The notes beneath the pieces were generated by a model that had not been told where the DNA came from, searched no databases, and saw only the letters and a program-made list of their open reading frames with translations. This document shows, piece after piece, positions 56,165 to 64,000 of a stretch of DNA of 64,000 bases. Both the position numbers and the translations under genes were made by a program. Source of the DNA: an uncultured Winogradskyella sp. (GTDB lineage Bacteria > Bacteroidota > Bacteroidia > Flavobacteriales > Flavobacteriaceae); assembly GCF_947495255.1 (NCBI RefSeq), contig NZ_CANLYI010000011.1:1-64000 (forward strand), read 5' to 3'. The first letter of the stretch is position 1, and each line of letters begins with the position of its first letter.

Positions 56165-57184
56165 ATGAATAGTAAGTCTGTTGATTACTTAAATATTTGG
56201 TTGTTACTAATCTCTTTTATAGTTGCAATATTCTTGCCTTTTGAGCTTTTTTTGTTTTCATATGCTATTTTAGGACCACTACATTATTTAACAGAAATTA
56301 ATTGGCTCGATAATAAAAGAAATTTCATAAAATCAAAAACGCAAGGCTATAAGTTATTTGTGGTTTTGGCTATTATCATAAGCATCTATCCTTTTCTAAT
56401 ATATTTAGATTTAGAAGCTAATAGTGGTCTTAGTACTGTCATTAATTTTCTTACTTCCCAGAAAAACATAGTCCTTTTATCTGGTTTTGTGTTCTCAGTA
56501 AGTTTGATTTTTTTAACTAAGATTAGGCAATTGGTAATGGCATTAATTTTTAGTGTTTTATTTTCAATAGTTTGTAATCTCTACATCCCAAAGTTGGTTA
56601 TAGTCATTGGTGTTTTTCTACCTACATTGGTTCATGTCTATATATTTACACTACTATTTATGATTTATGGACAGATTAAAGCGAAAAGTAATCCAGGAAT
56701 AGTAAGTGTTATTTTACTGATAGTTGCTCCATTAATTATTCTCTTTTTAGATATAAGACCCACAACTTATTCATTGTCGGATTTTATTGAGAATACGTAT
56801 TCTAGAAGTGGCTTTTTATCTCTCAACACAACAATTGCTCATTTCTTTGGAGAAGTAAACGAAGGGTATTTTAATTCGTTATCTTCTATAGCGATAAAGG
56901 TTCAGATTTTTATTGCTTTTGCCTACACGTATCATTACTTAAATTGGTTTTCAAAAACTTCAATTATTGGTTGGAAATCTAGTCTAACAAGTAAAAGGAT
57001 AAAATATATAATCATTTTGTGGTTAGCTGCTGTAGGTTTATATTTCTATGATTATGTAACAGGACTTACTGCTTTGTTCTTTTTAAGTTTGTTACATGTT
57101 GTATTGGAGTTTCCGCTGAATATAATTACCATTAGGGAATTAATATTAGTAGGTGTTAAGAAGTTAAAATTAGGCGCAAAATAA
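56165..57184 (+). CDS. Polytopic membrane protein, unknown
   Basis: 339 residues, about nine TM helices. Several His sit in or near membrane segments (LGPLHYLTEINWL, TLVHVYIF, TIAHFFGEV, YHYLNWF, LLHVVLEFPLN), which recalls membrane oxygenase-like proteins such as the Brp/Blh carotenoid family, but I cannot assign it. It starts 42 bp after the DsbD-type gene. Confidence 0.65.
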   Translation: MNSKSVDYLNIWLLLISFIVAIFLPFELFLFSYAILGPLHYLTEINWLDNKRNFIKSKTQGYKLFVVLAIIISIYPFLIYLDLEANSGLSTVINFLTSQKNIVLLSGFVFSVSLIFLTKIRQLVMALIFSVLFSIVCNLYIPKLVIVIGVFLPTLVHVYIFTLLFMIYGQIKAKSNPGIVSVILLIVAPLIILFLDIRPTTYSLSDFIENTYSRSGFLSLNTTIAHFFGEVNEGYFNSLSSIAIKVQIFIAFAYTYHYLNWFSKTSIIGWKSSLTSKRIKYIIILWLAAVGLYFYDYVTGLTALFFLSLLHVVLEFPLNIITIRELILVGVKKLKLGAK

Positions 57185-57199
57185 TTCTATGTTGGTATT

Positions 57200-57256
57200 C
57201 TAAAACACCAAATTAAAAACAGAACCTAATTTTTCGACACTTTTTACAATAATTCT
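57200..57256 (-). pseudogene. Degenerate copy of the histidine-kinase 3' end
   Basis: On the minus strand it reads [22 protein letters not shown], against [22 protein letters not shown] at the end of the kinase gene at 59324. 15 of 18 residues and about 47 of 56 bases agree without a gap (57201-57256 versus 59325-59380). No more of the kinase is found upstream. The oleate hydratase gene lies between the two copies. Confidence 0.8.
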
Positions 57257-57387
57257 AAATTAATTAAACGTTGTAATTTGATGAAGGAATACTTTTAATA
57301 GCCATTGTTATATATATGGAAATATAAAACTGGTGGAAAGAAGATATCGGTATTTAAAATTTATGAAAACCATCTTTTTGTAAAAAT

Positions 57388-57418
57388 AAATAACCGAAGC
57401 TATTAACTTCGGTTATCA
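57388..57418 (-). terminator. Terminator of the oleate hydratase gene
   Basis: 10-bp stem ATAACCGAAG (57390-57399) / CTTCGGTTAT (57407-57416), loop 7 nt; a T-rich stretch follows on the minus strand. It lies 45 bp past the stop. Confidence 0.75.
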
Positions 57419-57460
57419 TATTATTTGAGATTTTTTTAAAATTACTAGGTACAAAATAAT

Positions 57461-59035
57461 CTACTCAAAAGATTTAAATACAGAATCTAAAAGTACTTTA
57501 AAGGATTTATCGTGTTTAGTAATTTTAGGTATGTCTTTGTCAATGTTTAGTAATTGATAAACTGCAGTTTGAGCAGCTCTCACAGAGTATTCTACTGTAA
57601 AAACAACATCATCAGGTTGTTCTACAAACTGACTTACAAATGCCAGGTTTTTAGAACTTTCTGGTACTGGTTTTGGTCTGTCGCTATAAGCACGAGGCAT
57701 AAACATAGAGGTAATGTATGGCATTCTACAAGGAACACATATAGCTTGGTCAAAAATAGCATCATCGAAATTTAAATGTGCGGCTAATTCTGTCATTATC
57801 TCTTTTCCATTACATTCTACCATCGTTTTTGGTACAAAATCACCAACTCGGTTGCCATATAAAGCGTAGCCCCAAAGTATGTAAACATCGTCTGATTGAC
57901 CAATAAAATGTGGTTGGTTGTAAAGAACTATAGACATTAACCAGTTAGAGTCTTTAAAAGTAACTAAACCACCAGTACCAGCTTTGTTACCAGATAGTTT
58001 TTCTAGTTTATTAAAAAAGTCGGGTGTTTTAAATGTTATAGTAAATGATTCCCAAAAGGATTCTGGTATGCTACTATTAAATGGAGCCGGATTACCAAAA
58101 TCGGGTCTTCCTTTAGCTAGTTTTTCCCAAATTTCCCATCCTTTACTGTCTGCTTTTGTTTTTTTAATAGGAGGATGTTCCATAGAGCCAATACTTGAGG
58201 CATCAACCATAGAACCGTTTTGAAAAATAACAATATCATCTGGGTGTACATCGACTTGTTTGGTACCTTCTTGGTTGATTATAGTTATTGAAGTTACTGT
58301 TACTTTGCCATTTATATCTTTAACATCAAGGTCATCCACTGTTGTTGCTAATTCAAAATTAACACCTTTGTCTTTAAGCCATGCTATTAAAGGGAGAACT
58401 AAAGAATCATATTGATTATAAATGGTTCTTTTTACACCGCCTAGTGTGTTAATTCTTGGAAACTCATTCATAAAACGGTGTAAGTAGCGTTTAAATTCTA
58501 CTGCGCTATGCCATGGCTCAAAAGCAAACGTAGTCTGCCACATATACCAGAAATTTGTTTTAAAAAAATCTGTAGATAACCAATCGGTGATTTTTGATGT
58601 GCCTAGTTTTTCTTCAGAAGCTTCTAGAAGTTTAAGGAATTCTATTCTATCATATATGTCAAAACCCATTGTAGACGTGTCTACAATATGACGATTTTTA
58701 TCTATTAAACGCGCTTGGGAGTGAGCAATATGCTTTTTGTTAAAAGCAATTGTTTCGTCTTTTACAGACATCCCTTTATTATTGATGGAAGGGATATCTT
58801 TAAATAAACCCCAAAAACATTCATAAGCATCTGTGGTTAGCATTCTACCACCACGAAGTGAATAGCTACCGTCATCAAGACGTGCACCATCTAAACATCC
58901 TCCTAGTGTTGGGAGTTTTTCGAAAATAGTAATTTGAGAACCCAAAATTCCTCCATCTCTGATCATAAATGCTGCTGCCGAAAGTGAACCTAGTCCACCA
59001 CCTAAACAATAGGCTTTTAAATTTTTACTTGACAT
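57461..59035 (-). CDS. ohyA: Oleate hydratase (FAD)
   Basis: 524 residues from the ATG at 59035 (MSSKNLKAYCLGGGLGSLSAAAF); an eight-codon TTG extension is unlikely. N-terminal FAD-binding GGGLGSLSAA and TIFEK, SYSLRGGRML, CFWGLF, and the substrate lobe FEPWHSAVEFKRYLHRF are characteristic of the MCRA/OhyA family. It adds water to the cis-9 double bond of oleate, giving 10-hydroxystearate, and may detoxify host or environmental fatty acids. Cytoplasmic or membrane-associated. A -7 box TAATTTTG is at 59077-59070. It lies between two copies of a kinase 3' end. Confidence 0.94.
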   Translation of the reverse strand: MSSKNLKAYCLGGGLGSLSAAAFMIRDGGILGSQITIFEKLPTLGGCLDGARLDDGSYSLRGGRMLTTDAYECFWGLFKDIPSINNKGMSVKDETIAFNKKHIAHSQARLIDKNRHIVDTSTMGFDIYDRIEFLKLLEASEEKLGTSKITDWLSTDFFKTNFWYMWQTTFAFEPWHSAVEFKRYLHRFMNEFPRINTLGGVKRTIYNQYDSLVLPLIAWLKDKGVNFELATTVDDLDVKDINGKVTVTSITIINQEGTKQVDVHPDDIVIFQNGSMVDASSIGSMEHPPIKKTKADSKGWEIWEKLAKGRPDFGNPAPFNSSIPESFWESFTITFKTPDFFNKLEKLSGNKAGTGGLVTFKDSNWLMSIVLYNQPHFIGQSDDVYILWGYALYGNRVGDFVPKTMVECNGKEIMTELAAHLNFDDAIFDQAICVPCRMPYITSMFMPRAYSDRPKPVPESSKNLAFVSQFVEQPDDVVFTVEYSVRAAQTAVYQLLNIDKDIPKITKHDKSFKVLLDSVFKSFE

Positions 59036-59323
59036 ATTTTTTGTTTTTATAGTTATCAATTTTCTTCTACAAAATTAGAGGTGCTAGAAGATGTCTAAAA
59101 TGACCTAGGTCAATCGAGTAGATAGCTTAAAATTTTAAATATGGATTACTAATGAATACTTATTGTATGTTGTTGTCTAATAATTGTTTGAGTGGCTCTA
59201 TAAAAGCATAGGGAATAGTGAAAAGTGTTTTTTTAGTATTATTTTAACTTAAGCTAGAAGATTGAAAGCTTTAGAAATTTAATTAAAGAGTTAGAGTTTT
59301 AGCTGTGAATTAATTAAGTTTCT

Positions 59324-60667
59324 TTAAAATACCAAACTAAAAACAGAACCCTCTTCTTCTACACTTTTAACGATAATTCTTCCTTTGTGTAATAACATTA
59401 TTTGTTTACATAGGCTTAGTCCAATACCACTTCCTGTGGCTTTACTTGTAAAGAAGGGTACAAATATATTCTCTAAAATATCTTTCGGAATTCCAGAGCC
59501 ATTATCAAATACTTTAATAACGATATCTCTATTTGGATTTTGAGTTGCTAAAACTTTAATTACAGCATTGTCCTTTGTCTTACAGGCATCTACTGCATTA
59601 AGAATAAGGTTTATTAATACTTGCTCAATAAGATGCGCATCAATATCAAGTTCTAATTTTGGAGAGGTTATATTGAATTCTATATCAATATTTTTAGCTT
59701 TTATAGACGGTTCCATAAGTCGCTGAATATTATTAAATAAGTCAACAATTTTAACACGTTGTAAATTTAAATGTGTCACTTTACTCAAACTTCTATAAGT
59801 TTTAGCAAATTTTAAAAGGCCTTCGCTTCTGTTTTTAATTGTTTTTACACCAGCATTTAGATCTTCTAATTCTAATTGAGTTTCGTTAGGTTTTTCAATG
59901 GCTAATTGTAAATTCTTTTGAAGCGTGTCTGCCAATGATGAAATAGGTGTAATGGAATTCATGATTTCATGAGTCATTACACTCAATAATTTCTTCCAAG
60001 ATTCTGATTCGTTTTTATTTAGTGTGTCATCTATATTCTGAATGACAATTAACTTAAAAGCATCTTCCTCAACCTGAAAAACAGTATCCGAAATTAAGAT
60101 TTTTATACTTTCATTTTGAAGTGCAATTGAGATAGAATCGGGTTCTCTATGGTAAGTTTCAAAAATTGTATTGAATAATTCTGGTTTTCTGTTTTCTACA
60201 AACCGAATATTTTTAAAAGAAGGTACATCTAAAATTTCACCAAAAGATTCATTGCTCCAAAGGACGTCTCCAGATTCTAAATTATAGGCAATGATTCCAA
60301 TATCTACCATTTCTAAAATCTTTTGTAGATAAACATATTGGGCTTGGTTTTGAGAATTTATTTCTTTTATTGTTCTATTAATTTCGTTAAAACCAGTGTA
60401 GAGAAATCTAATGTCTTTTGGTCCTCTGTCTTCTGGGAACCATCTGGAAAAATCACGATATTTTACGGCTTCAAAAAAATCATCCATGGCTACAAATCGT
60501 CTTTTTACAAACGTGTAGGTATTAATGAGGACATAAAGTGTAGCAATGCCAATTATGGTAGAATAAGCAGTTTTATCATTATCTATAAAATAGATGAATG
60601 CGAGTATTAAACCTACAATAAGTAGAATTCTAAAAAATAGATTAAAGATGTATGTTTTATAGCTCAT
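59324..60667 (-). CDS. Membrane sensor histidine kinase (NtrY/AtoS-like)
   Basis: 447 residues. Two TM helices (about 9-27 and 36-54), a PAS-like region (about 110-200, [19 protein letters not shown]), HisKA box with the phospho-His in [11 protein letters not shown] (about 232-242), then HATPase with [17 protein letters not shown] and TGSGIGLSL. It overlaps the upstream response-regulator gene by 11 bp. Its 3' end is partly duplicated at 57200-57256. Confidence 0.92.
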   Translation of the reverse strand: MSYKTYIFNLFFRILLIVGLILAFIYFIDNDKTAYSTIIGIATLYVLINTYTFVKRRFVAMDDFFEAVKYRDFSRWFPEDRGPKDIRFLYTGFNEINRTIKEINSQNQAQYVYLQKILEMVDIGIIAYNLESGDVLWSNESFGEILDVPSFKNIRFVENRKPELFNTIFETYHREPDSISIALQNESIKILISDTVFQVEEDAFKLIVIQNIDDTLNKNESESWKKLLSVMTHEIMNSITPISSLADTLQKNLQLAIEKPNETQLELEDLNAGVKTIKNRSEGLLKFAKTYRSLSKVTHLNLQRVKIVDLFNNIQRLMEPSIKAKNIDIEFNITSPKLELDIDAHLIEQVLINLILNAVDACKTKDNAVIKVLATQNPNRDIVIKVFDNGSGIPKDILENIFVPFFTSKATGSGIGLSLCKQIMLLHKGRIIVKSVEEEGSVFSLVF

Positions 60668-62009
60668 ACTTTTCTAATCTTCTGTATAGAGCGGCTCTTG
60701 TAATACCGAGTTCTTTAGCAGACTTAGAAACATTGCCTTTGTTTTTTTCTAATACAGTTAGAATGGCATTTTTCTCTAAATCATCTAAGTTTAAACTTTT
60801 GGATTCAAAATTAGTTGTTGTCGTTGAGCGTTCAATAGAAGAGAATACCAAATCTTCTGGTTTTAAAACAGAACCATCAGTCATAATTACAGCACGCTCT
60901 AAAACATATTGAAGTTCTCTAACATTACCTGGGAAATCGTGTTTTTTTAATTTTGAAATAAATCCTGAATCAAAAGAAAACGTGTTTTTATTATATTTTT
61001 CAGCATATAATGACACAAAATGATGCGCTAATTCTGTAATGTCTGTTCCTCGATTTCTTAAAGGTGGTACAATTATATCAACCGTATTAATTCTGTAAAT
61101 TAAATCTTTTCTGAATTTTTTTTCGTCTGCCAATTCTTTTGGGTCAATATTGGTAGCGCAAATTAATCTTATGTCAACCGAAATAGGCTCATTAGAACCT
61201 AAAGGCGTCACTTGTCTGTTTTGTAGAACAGTCAATAACCTTACTTGTTGACTTAAACTAATATTGCCAATTTCATCTAGAAATAAAGTACCTCCATTTG
61301 CAGCTTCAAAGCGTCCTTTTCTATCTTCTCTGGCATCTGTAAAAGCGCCTTTTTTATAACCGAATAATTCACTTTCAAATAGTGATTCGGTTAATGCACC
61401 AACATCTACTTTAATAAAAGGCTGATGACGTCTATTAGAATTATCATGAAGTGCTCTTGCAATTAAATCTTTCCCTGTTCCATTTTCACCTAATACCAAA
61501 ACATTAGCGTCTGTTGGAGCTACTTTTTTCAGTTTAACAAAAACATTATCCATAGCATCGCTATTGCCAATAATTTCAATACTATTAGAATTGAGGTGTT
61601 CTTTGTTTGAGGTTTTAGATTTCTTATTTCCTAAAATGGTTGTGATAGTTTCTAGGATTTTTTCATTCTTCCATGGTTTCATCAAAAAGTCTGAAGCACC
61701 TTCCTTTAAACCACGTATTGCCAAATCAATATCAGCATAAGCCGTCATTAAAATAACTGAGGTTTCTGGTTTTAGTTGTTTTATTTTATTCAACCAAAAA
61801 ATGCCTTCATTACCTGTATTTACCAAGCCATTAAAATTCATGTCTAGAATTATAATGTCGTAATTAGCACGCTCTATTTGCGCAGTGATATTACTCGGAT
61901 TTTTTTCAGTAACAACTTCCTTGACCATTGGTTTTAATAGCAATCGTAATGCTGTTAAAACATCAACATCATCATCAATTACTAATATTGTAGCGTTTTT
62001 TAAAACCAT
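60657..62009 (-). CDS. Sigma-54-dependent response regulator (NtrC family)
   Basis: 450 residues. Receiver domain (about 1-125) with phospho-Asp in DIIILDMNF; AAA+ domain (about 145-370) with Walker A GENGTGKD, the sigma-54 loop GAFTDA, GGTLFLDEIG and the R-finger region; C-terminal Fis-type HTH ([23 protein letters not shown]). Partner of the kinase. Divergent from the efflux operon, the likely target. Confidence 0.95.
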   Translation of the reverse strand: MVLKNATILVIDDDVDVLTALRLLLKPMVKEVVTEKNPSNITAQIERANYDIIILDMNFNGLVNTGNEGIFWLNKIKQLKPETSVILMTAYADIDLAIRGLKEGASDFLMKPWKNEKILETITTILGNKKSKTSNKEHLNSNSIEIIGNSDAMDNVFVKLKKVAPTDANVLVLGENGTGKDLIARALHDNSNRRHQPFIKVDVGALTESLFESELFGYKKGAFTDAREDRKGRFEAANGGTLFLDEIGNISLSQQVRLLTVLQNRQVTPLGSNEPISVDIRLICATNIDPKELADEKKFRKDLIYRINTVDIIVPPLRNRGTDITELAHHFVSLYAEKYNKNTFSFDSGFISKLKKHDFPGNVRELQYVLERAVIMTDGSVLKPEDLVFSSIERSTTTTNFESKSLNLDDLEKNAILTVLEKNKGNVSKSAKELGITRAALYRRLEKYEL

Positions 62010-62066
62010 CTCTACAATATTACGATATTAAACTCAGCTTATAAAAAATCAAAAAGTAAAATTTTT

Positions 62067-62122
62067 AGTGTGATTAAAAGTGTGCATTTCCGAACATAAA
62101 GTGTATCAAAATCGGACACTTT
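62067..62122 (+). promoter_or_regulatory. Candidate enhancer sites for the sigma-54 regulator
   Basis: AGTGT-type half-sites at 62067, AAAGTGT at 62077 and 62098 (21 bp apart, two helix turns), and ACACTTT at 62116-62122, which forms an inverted repeat with the 62098 site (11-bp spacer). The position in the divergent gap, ~50-100 bp before the promoter candidate, suits an NtrC-type enhancer. Inference only. Confidence 0.4.
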
Positions 62123-62170
62123 TATTTTAGGTTTAATTCTTAATGTGCTGGTTTTTAATTACTTATTGTT

Positions 62171-62186
62171 TTGGCATCATCTTCAC
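62171..62186 (+). promoter_or_regulatory. Candidate sigma-54 -24/-12 promoter
   Basis: TTGGCA with GG at 62173-62174, ten bases, then AC at 62185-62186 where GC is expected. A near match to TGGCAC-N5-TTGC; start about 62198. Weak at the -12 end. Confidence 0.3.
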
Positions 62187-62216
62187 TATATAACTAGTAT
62201 AAAACAAAAAATAAAC

Positions 62217-63467
62217 ATGGACGTTCCAATTCAAAAGAAAAAATTTTCAAATCAAAAGATAGGTCTTATACTAGGTTTGTTAGCTATAGTAGCAATAATT
62301 GTATATGTTGTTTTTCAAACCTCAGGAGGTTCAAAATTAAATGTAGATAAGGAGCGTATTTCTATAAATACAGTTTCTAAGGATGTGTTTCAAGAAAACA
62401 TTCCTGTTAACGGTATCGTGCTTCCTATTACTACAATTTATTTAGATGCTTTAGAAGGTGGACGTGTAGAAGAGAAGTTTGTAGAAGATGGAGCGATGTT
62501 AAAGAAAGGAGAACCTATTTTAAGATTATCTAATACAGATTTAGAATTAAGCTTAGTCAATCAGGAAACATCAGTTTACAACTTGTTAACGCAAATGCAG
62601 ATTTCTCAGAATGCTGCACGACAAAATACTATTAATAGACAAAATCAATTTACTGATGTTGAGAATAATTTAATTGAAGCCAAACGAGTTTATGATTTAA
62701 ATAAACGTTTGTATGATAAAGGTGCTATTGGAAGAATGGATTACGAGTCTTCTGAGAATAATTATGAATACCAAAAACAACGTATGAAATTAGCTGAACA
62801 AGTTTTGTCAGAAGATTCAATTTCTACAAAACTTGAAGTAGGACAGGCAAGAAGTTCATACTCAAGAACGCAAAGTGCTTTAGAGTTAATGCGAAAAAAA
62901 GTGGGAGATTTAGTGGTAAGAGCACCAATTGATGGACAATTAACATCGTTAGATGCAGAGATTGGTCAATCTATTACAAAAGGAACACGTTTAGGGCAAG
63001 TTGATGTAACAAGCGGTTACAAAGTAAGAGTAGATATTGATGAACACTATATTTCTAGAATTTATAATGGTCAAACAGGAACATTCACATTAAATAATAA
63101 AACCTACACTTTAGAAATTAAAAAGGTTTTTACCCAAGTTAATAATGGTCGTTTTCAGGTAGATATGAAATTTAAGGACGAAGTGCCAGAAGGGATAAGA
63201 CGTGGTCAGAACCTTCAAATCCGAGTGGCTCTGAGTGCTGAAAAACAAGCATTATTAATTGCAAAAGGAGGATTTTTTCAGAAGACAGGAGGTAATTGGG
63301 TTTTTAAAGTCAGTGAGGATGGTAATACAGCTTACAAAGTGAATATTAGATTAGGAAGTCAGAATACTGAATATTACGAAGTGTTAGAAGGTTTAAATCC
63401 TGGTGATAAAGTTGTGACATCGAGTTATGATTCCTTTGGTGATGTCGAAGAGCTGATTTTGAAATAA
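62217..63467 (+). CDS. Efflux periplasmic adaptor (HlyD/RND-MFP family)
   Basis: 416 residues from the ATG at 62217 (MDVPIQKKKFSN); a GTG 72 nt upstream would precede the promoter candidate. One N-terminal TM helix (about 16-36), lipoyl halves (GGRVEEKFVEDGAMLKKGEPI and VVRAPIDGQLTSL), a coiled-coil hairpin between them (about 100-190), then beta-barrel and membrane-proximal domains (VVTSSYDSFGDVEELILK end). It bridges an inner-membrane ABC transporter and an outer-membrane channel, as in MacA. Confidence 0.92.
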   Translation: MDVPIQKKKFSNQKIGLILGLLAIVAIIVYVVFQTSGGSKLNVDKERISINTVSKDVFQENIPVNGIVLPITTIYLDALEGGRVEEKFVEDGAMLKKGEPILRLSNTDLELSLVNQETSVYNLLTQMQISQNAARQNTINRQNQFTDVENNLIEAKRVYDLNKRLYDKGAIGRMDYESSENNYEYQKQRMKLAEQVLSEDSISTKLEVGQARSSYSRTQSALELMRKKVGDLVVRAPIDGQLTSLDAEIGQSITKGTRLGQVDVTSGYKVRVDIDEHYISRIYNGQTGTFTLNNKTYTLEIKKVFTQVNNGRFQVDMKFKDEVPEGIRRGQNLQIRVALSAEKQALLIAKGGFFQKTGGNWVFKVSEDGNTAYKVNIRLGSQNTEYYEVLEGLNPGDKVVTSSYDSFGDVEELILK

Positions 63468-63471
63468 TAAC

Positions 63472-63545
63472 GTCAGGCTGAGCGCAGTCGAAGCCCTTCG
63501 TGAGTTGCAGTTCCTATAGCATTTTGACTGCGCCCAATGTGGCAG
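63472..63545. repeat. Interspersed hairpin repeat between the adaptor and ABC genes
   Basis: The GTCAGGCTGAGCGCAGTCGA type sequence (63472-63491), well known from memory as a scattered repeat in flavobacteria, has GCGCAGTC (63482-63489) matched by GACTGCGC (63526-63533) 36 bp on. Only one copy is in this window. Confidence 0.65.
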
Positions 63546-63586
63546 AGAGTAAATTTAAAAATACAATCAATTAAAATACGAATATA

Positions 63587-64000
63587 ATGATACAGATAAC
63601 GGACTTAGAGAAATTTTATAAAACAGAAGAAGTGCAGACTATTGCATTAAATAAATTGTCTTTTGATGTAAAGGAAGGTGAATTTGTTGCCATTATGGGA
63701 CCATCGGGTTGTGGTAAATCTACCTTATTAAATATTTTAGGTTTATTGGATGATCCAGATGGTGGCAGTTTTGTGTTTAACGGAACAGAAGTAGCAGGTT
63801 ATAATGAGCGTAAACGTTCAGACTTAAGAAAGCATAACATCGGTTTTGTATTTCAGAGTTTTAATCTCATCGATGAGCTTACAGTTTTTGAAAATGTAGA
63901 GTTACCATTAATTTACACAGGTGTAAAGCCAGCAGAACGTAAAATACAAGTGGAAGCGGTGTTAGAGAAAATGCAAATAATGCATCGTCGTAATCACTTT
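63587..64000 (+). CDS. ABC transporter ATP-binding protein, MacB/LolD type (partial)
   Basis: 138 codons from the ATG at 63587, open to the window edge. It reads MIQITDLEKFYKTEEVQTIAL, Walker A GPSGCGKST, and Q-loop GFVFQSFNLIDELTVFEN, typical of the LolD/MacB-type ATPase (FtsE-like group). The signature and Walker B motifs lie beyond the edge. It probably energises MacB-like permeases encoded downstream and works with the adaptor at 62217. Confidence 0.93.
   Translation, partial: MIQITDLEKFYKTEEVQTIALNKLSFDVKEGEFVAIMGPSGCGKSTLLNILGLLDDPDGGSFVFNGTEVAGYNERKRSDLRKHNIGFVFQSFNLIDELTVFENVELPLIYTGVKPAERKIQVEAVLEKMQIMHRRNHF

Noticed and set aside
59164..59250. Short minus-strand frame reading TLFTIPYAFIEPLKQLL and stop in the ohyA-kinase gap
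   Set aside because: Looks like the tail of a protein, but an in-frame stop lies about 27 codons upstream with no start; too short to call a gene remnant.

Overview
The window comes from a low-GC member of the Bacteroidota, almost certainly a marine-type Flavobacteriaceae. Evidence: type IX secretion (T9SS) cargo with type B sorting domains, a PorP/SprF protein, a eukaryote/archaeal-like ProRS, GSCFA and VF530 proteins, and promoters of the Bacteroidetes form TTG-N19-TAnnTTTG in place of -35/-10 boxes. Most of it is ordinary chromosome, densely coded, in short operons on both strands. I see no prophage, insertion sequence, CRISPR array or rRNA operon.

Layout. 1-6.2 kb: tail of a T9SS cargo gene, a FadL-type porin, a Tyr/Trp/Asn- and Ser/Arg-rich lipoprotein, proS, tRNA-Glu, rpsT and era. 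6.3-15.8 kb (minus): a surface-adhesin operon made of a 2048-residue repeat protein, its PorP/SprF partner, an OmpA/TPR/PD40 protein and a small membrane protein. 16-25 kb: a five-LysM protein, a possible 57-residue membrane ORF, der, a T9SS C-type lectin and an outer-membrane barrel. 25-28.3 kb (minus): M23 peptidase-MerR-LemA-TPM-TPM operon. 28.4-43.6 kb: alaS, GSCFA, coaD, ddl, PASTA, rluD-type, yaaA, TspO, a DEAD-box helicase, YitT, trmL and other housekeeping genes. 43.6-51.4 kb (minus): a complete trpEGDCFBA operon. 51.5-57 kb: YceI/MarR, two rhodaneses, a DsbD-type protein and a polytopic membrane protein. 57.2-64 kb: oleate hydratase, a sigma-54 two-component pair, and a divergent efflux operon that runs off the end.

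The most interesting region is the trp operon. In front of trpE, downstream of a perfect TTTG-N19-TATATTTG promoter, lies an unlisted 17-codon leader ORF with three consecutive Trp codons, followed by a terminator hairpin: a ribosome-mediated attenuator. Three intergenic spacers of the operon carry copies of one ~230-295 bp element, each starting right at the stop codon of the preceding gene. Two begin with (GTTAGCA)n heptamer arrays (10 and 8 copies). All three fold into hairpins that keep pairing through compensatory changes between copies. Short hairpins also sit directly in front of the trpF, trpD and trpG start codons. The small gene after trpA is broken by one extra base in a 7-T run.

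Other notable points: a 942-bp higher-order repeat inside the giant adhesin gene; a 56-bp degenerate copy of the histidine-kinase 3' end on the far side of the oleate hydratase gene, suggesting insertion or duplication; a cysteine-free C-type lectin domain with intact EPN and WND motifs; and candidate sigma-54 promoter and enhancer sites before the efflux operon. Several genes have in-frame TTG or GTG extensions upstream; the starts given here are the ATG codons that fit family alignments.
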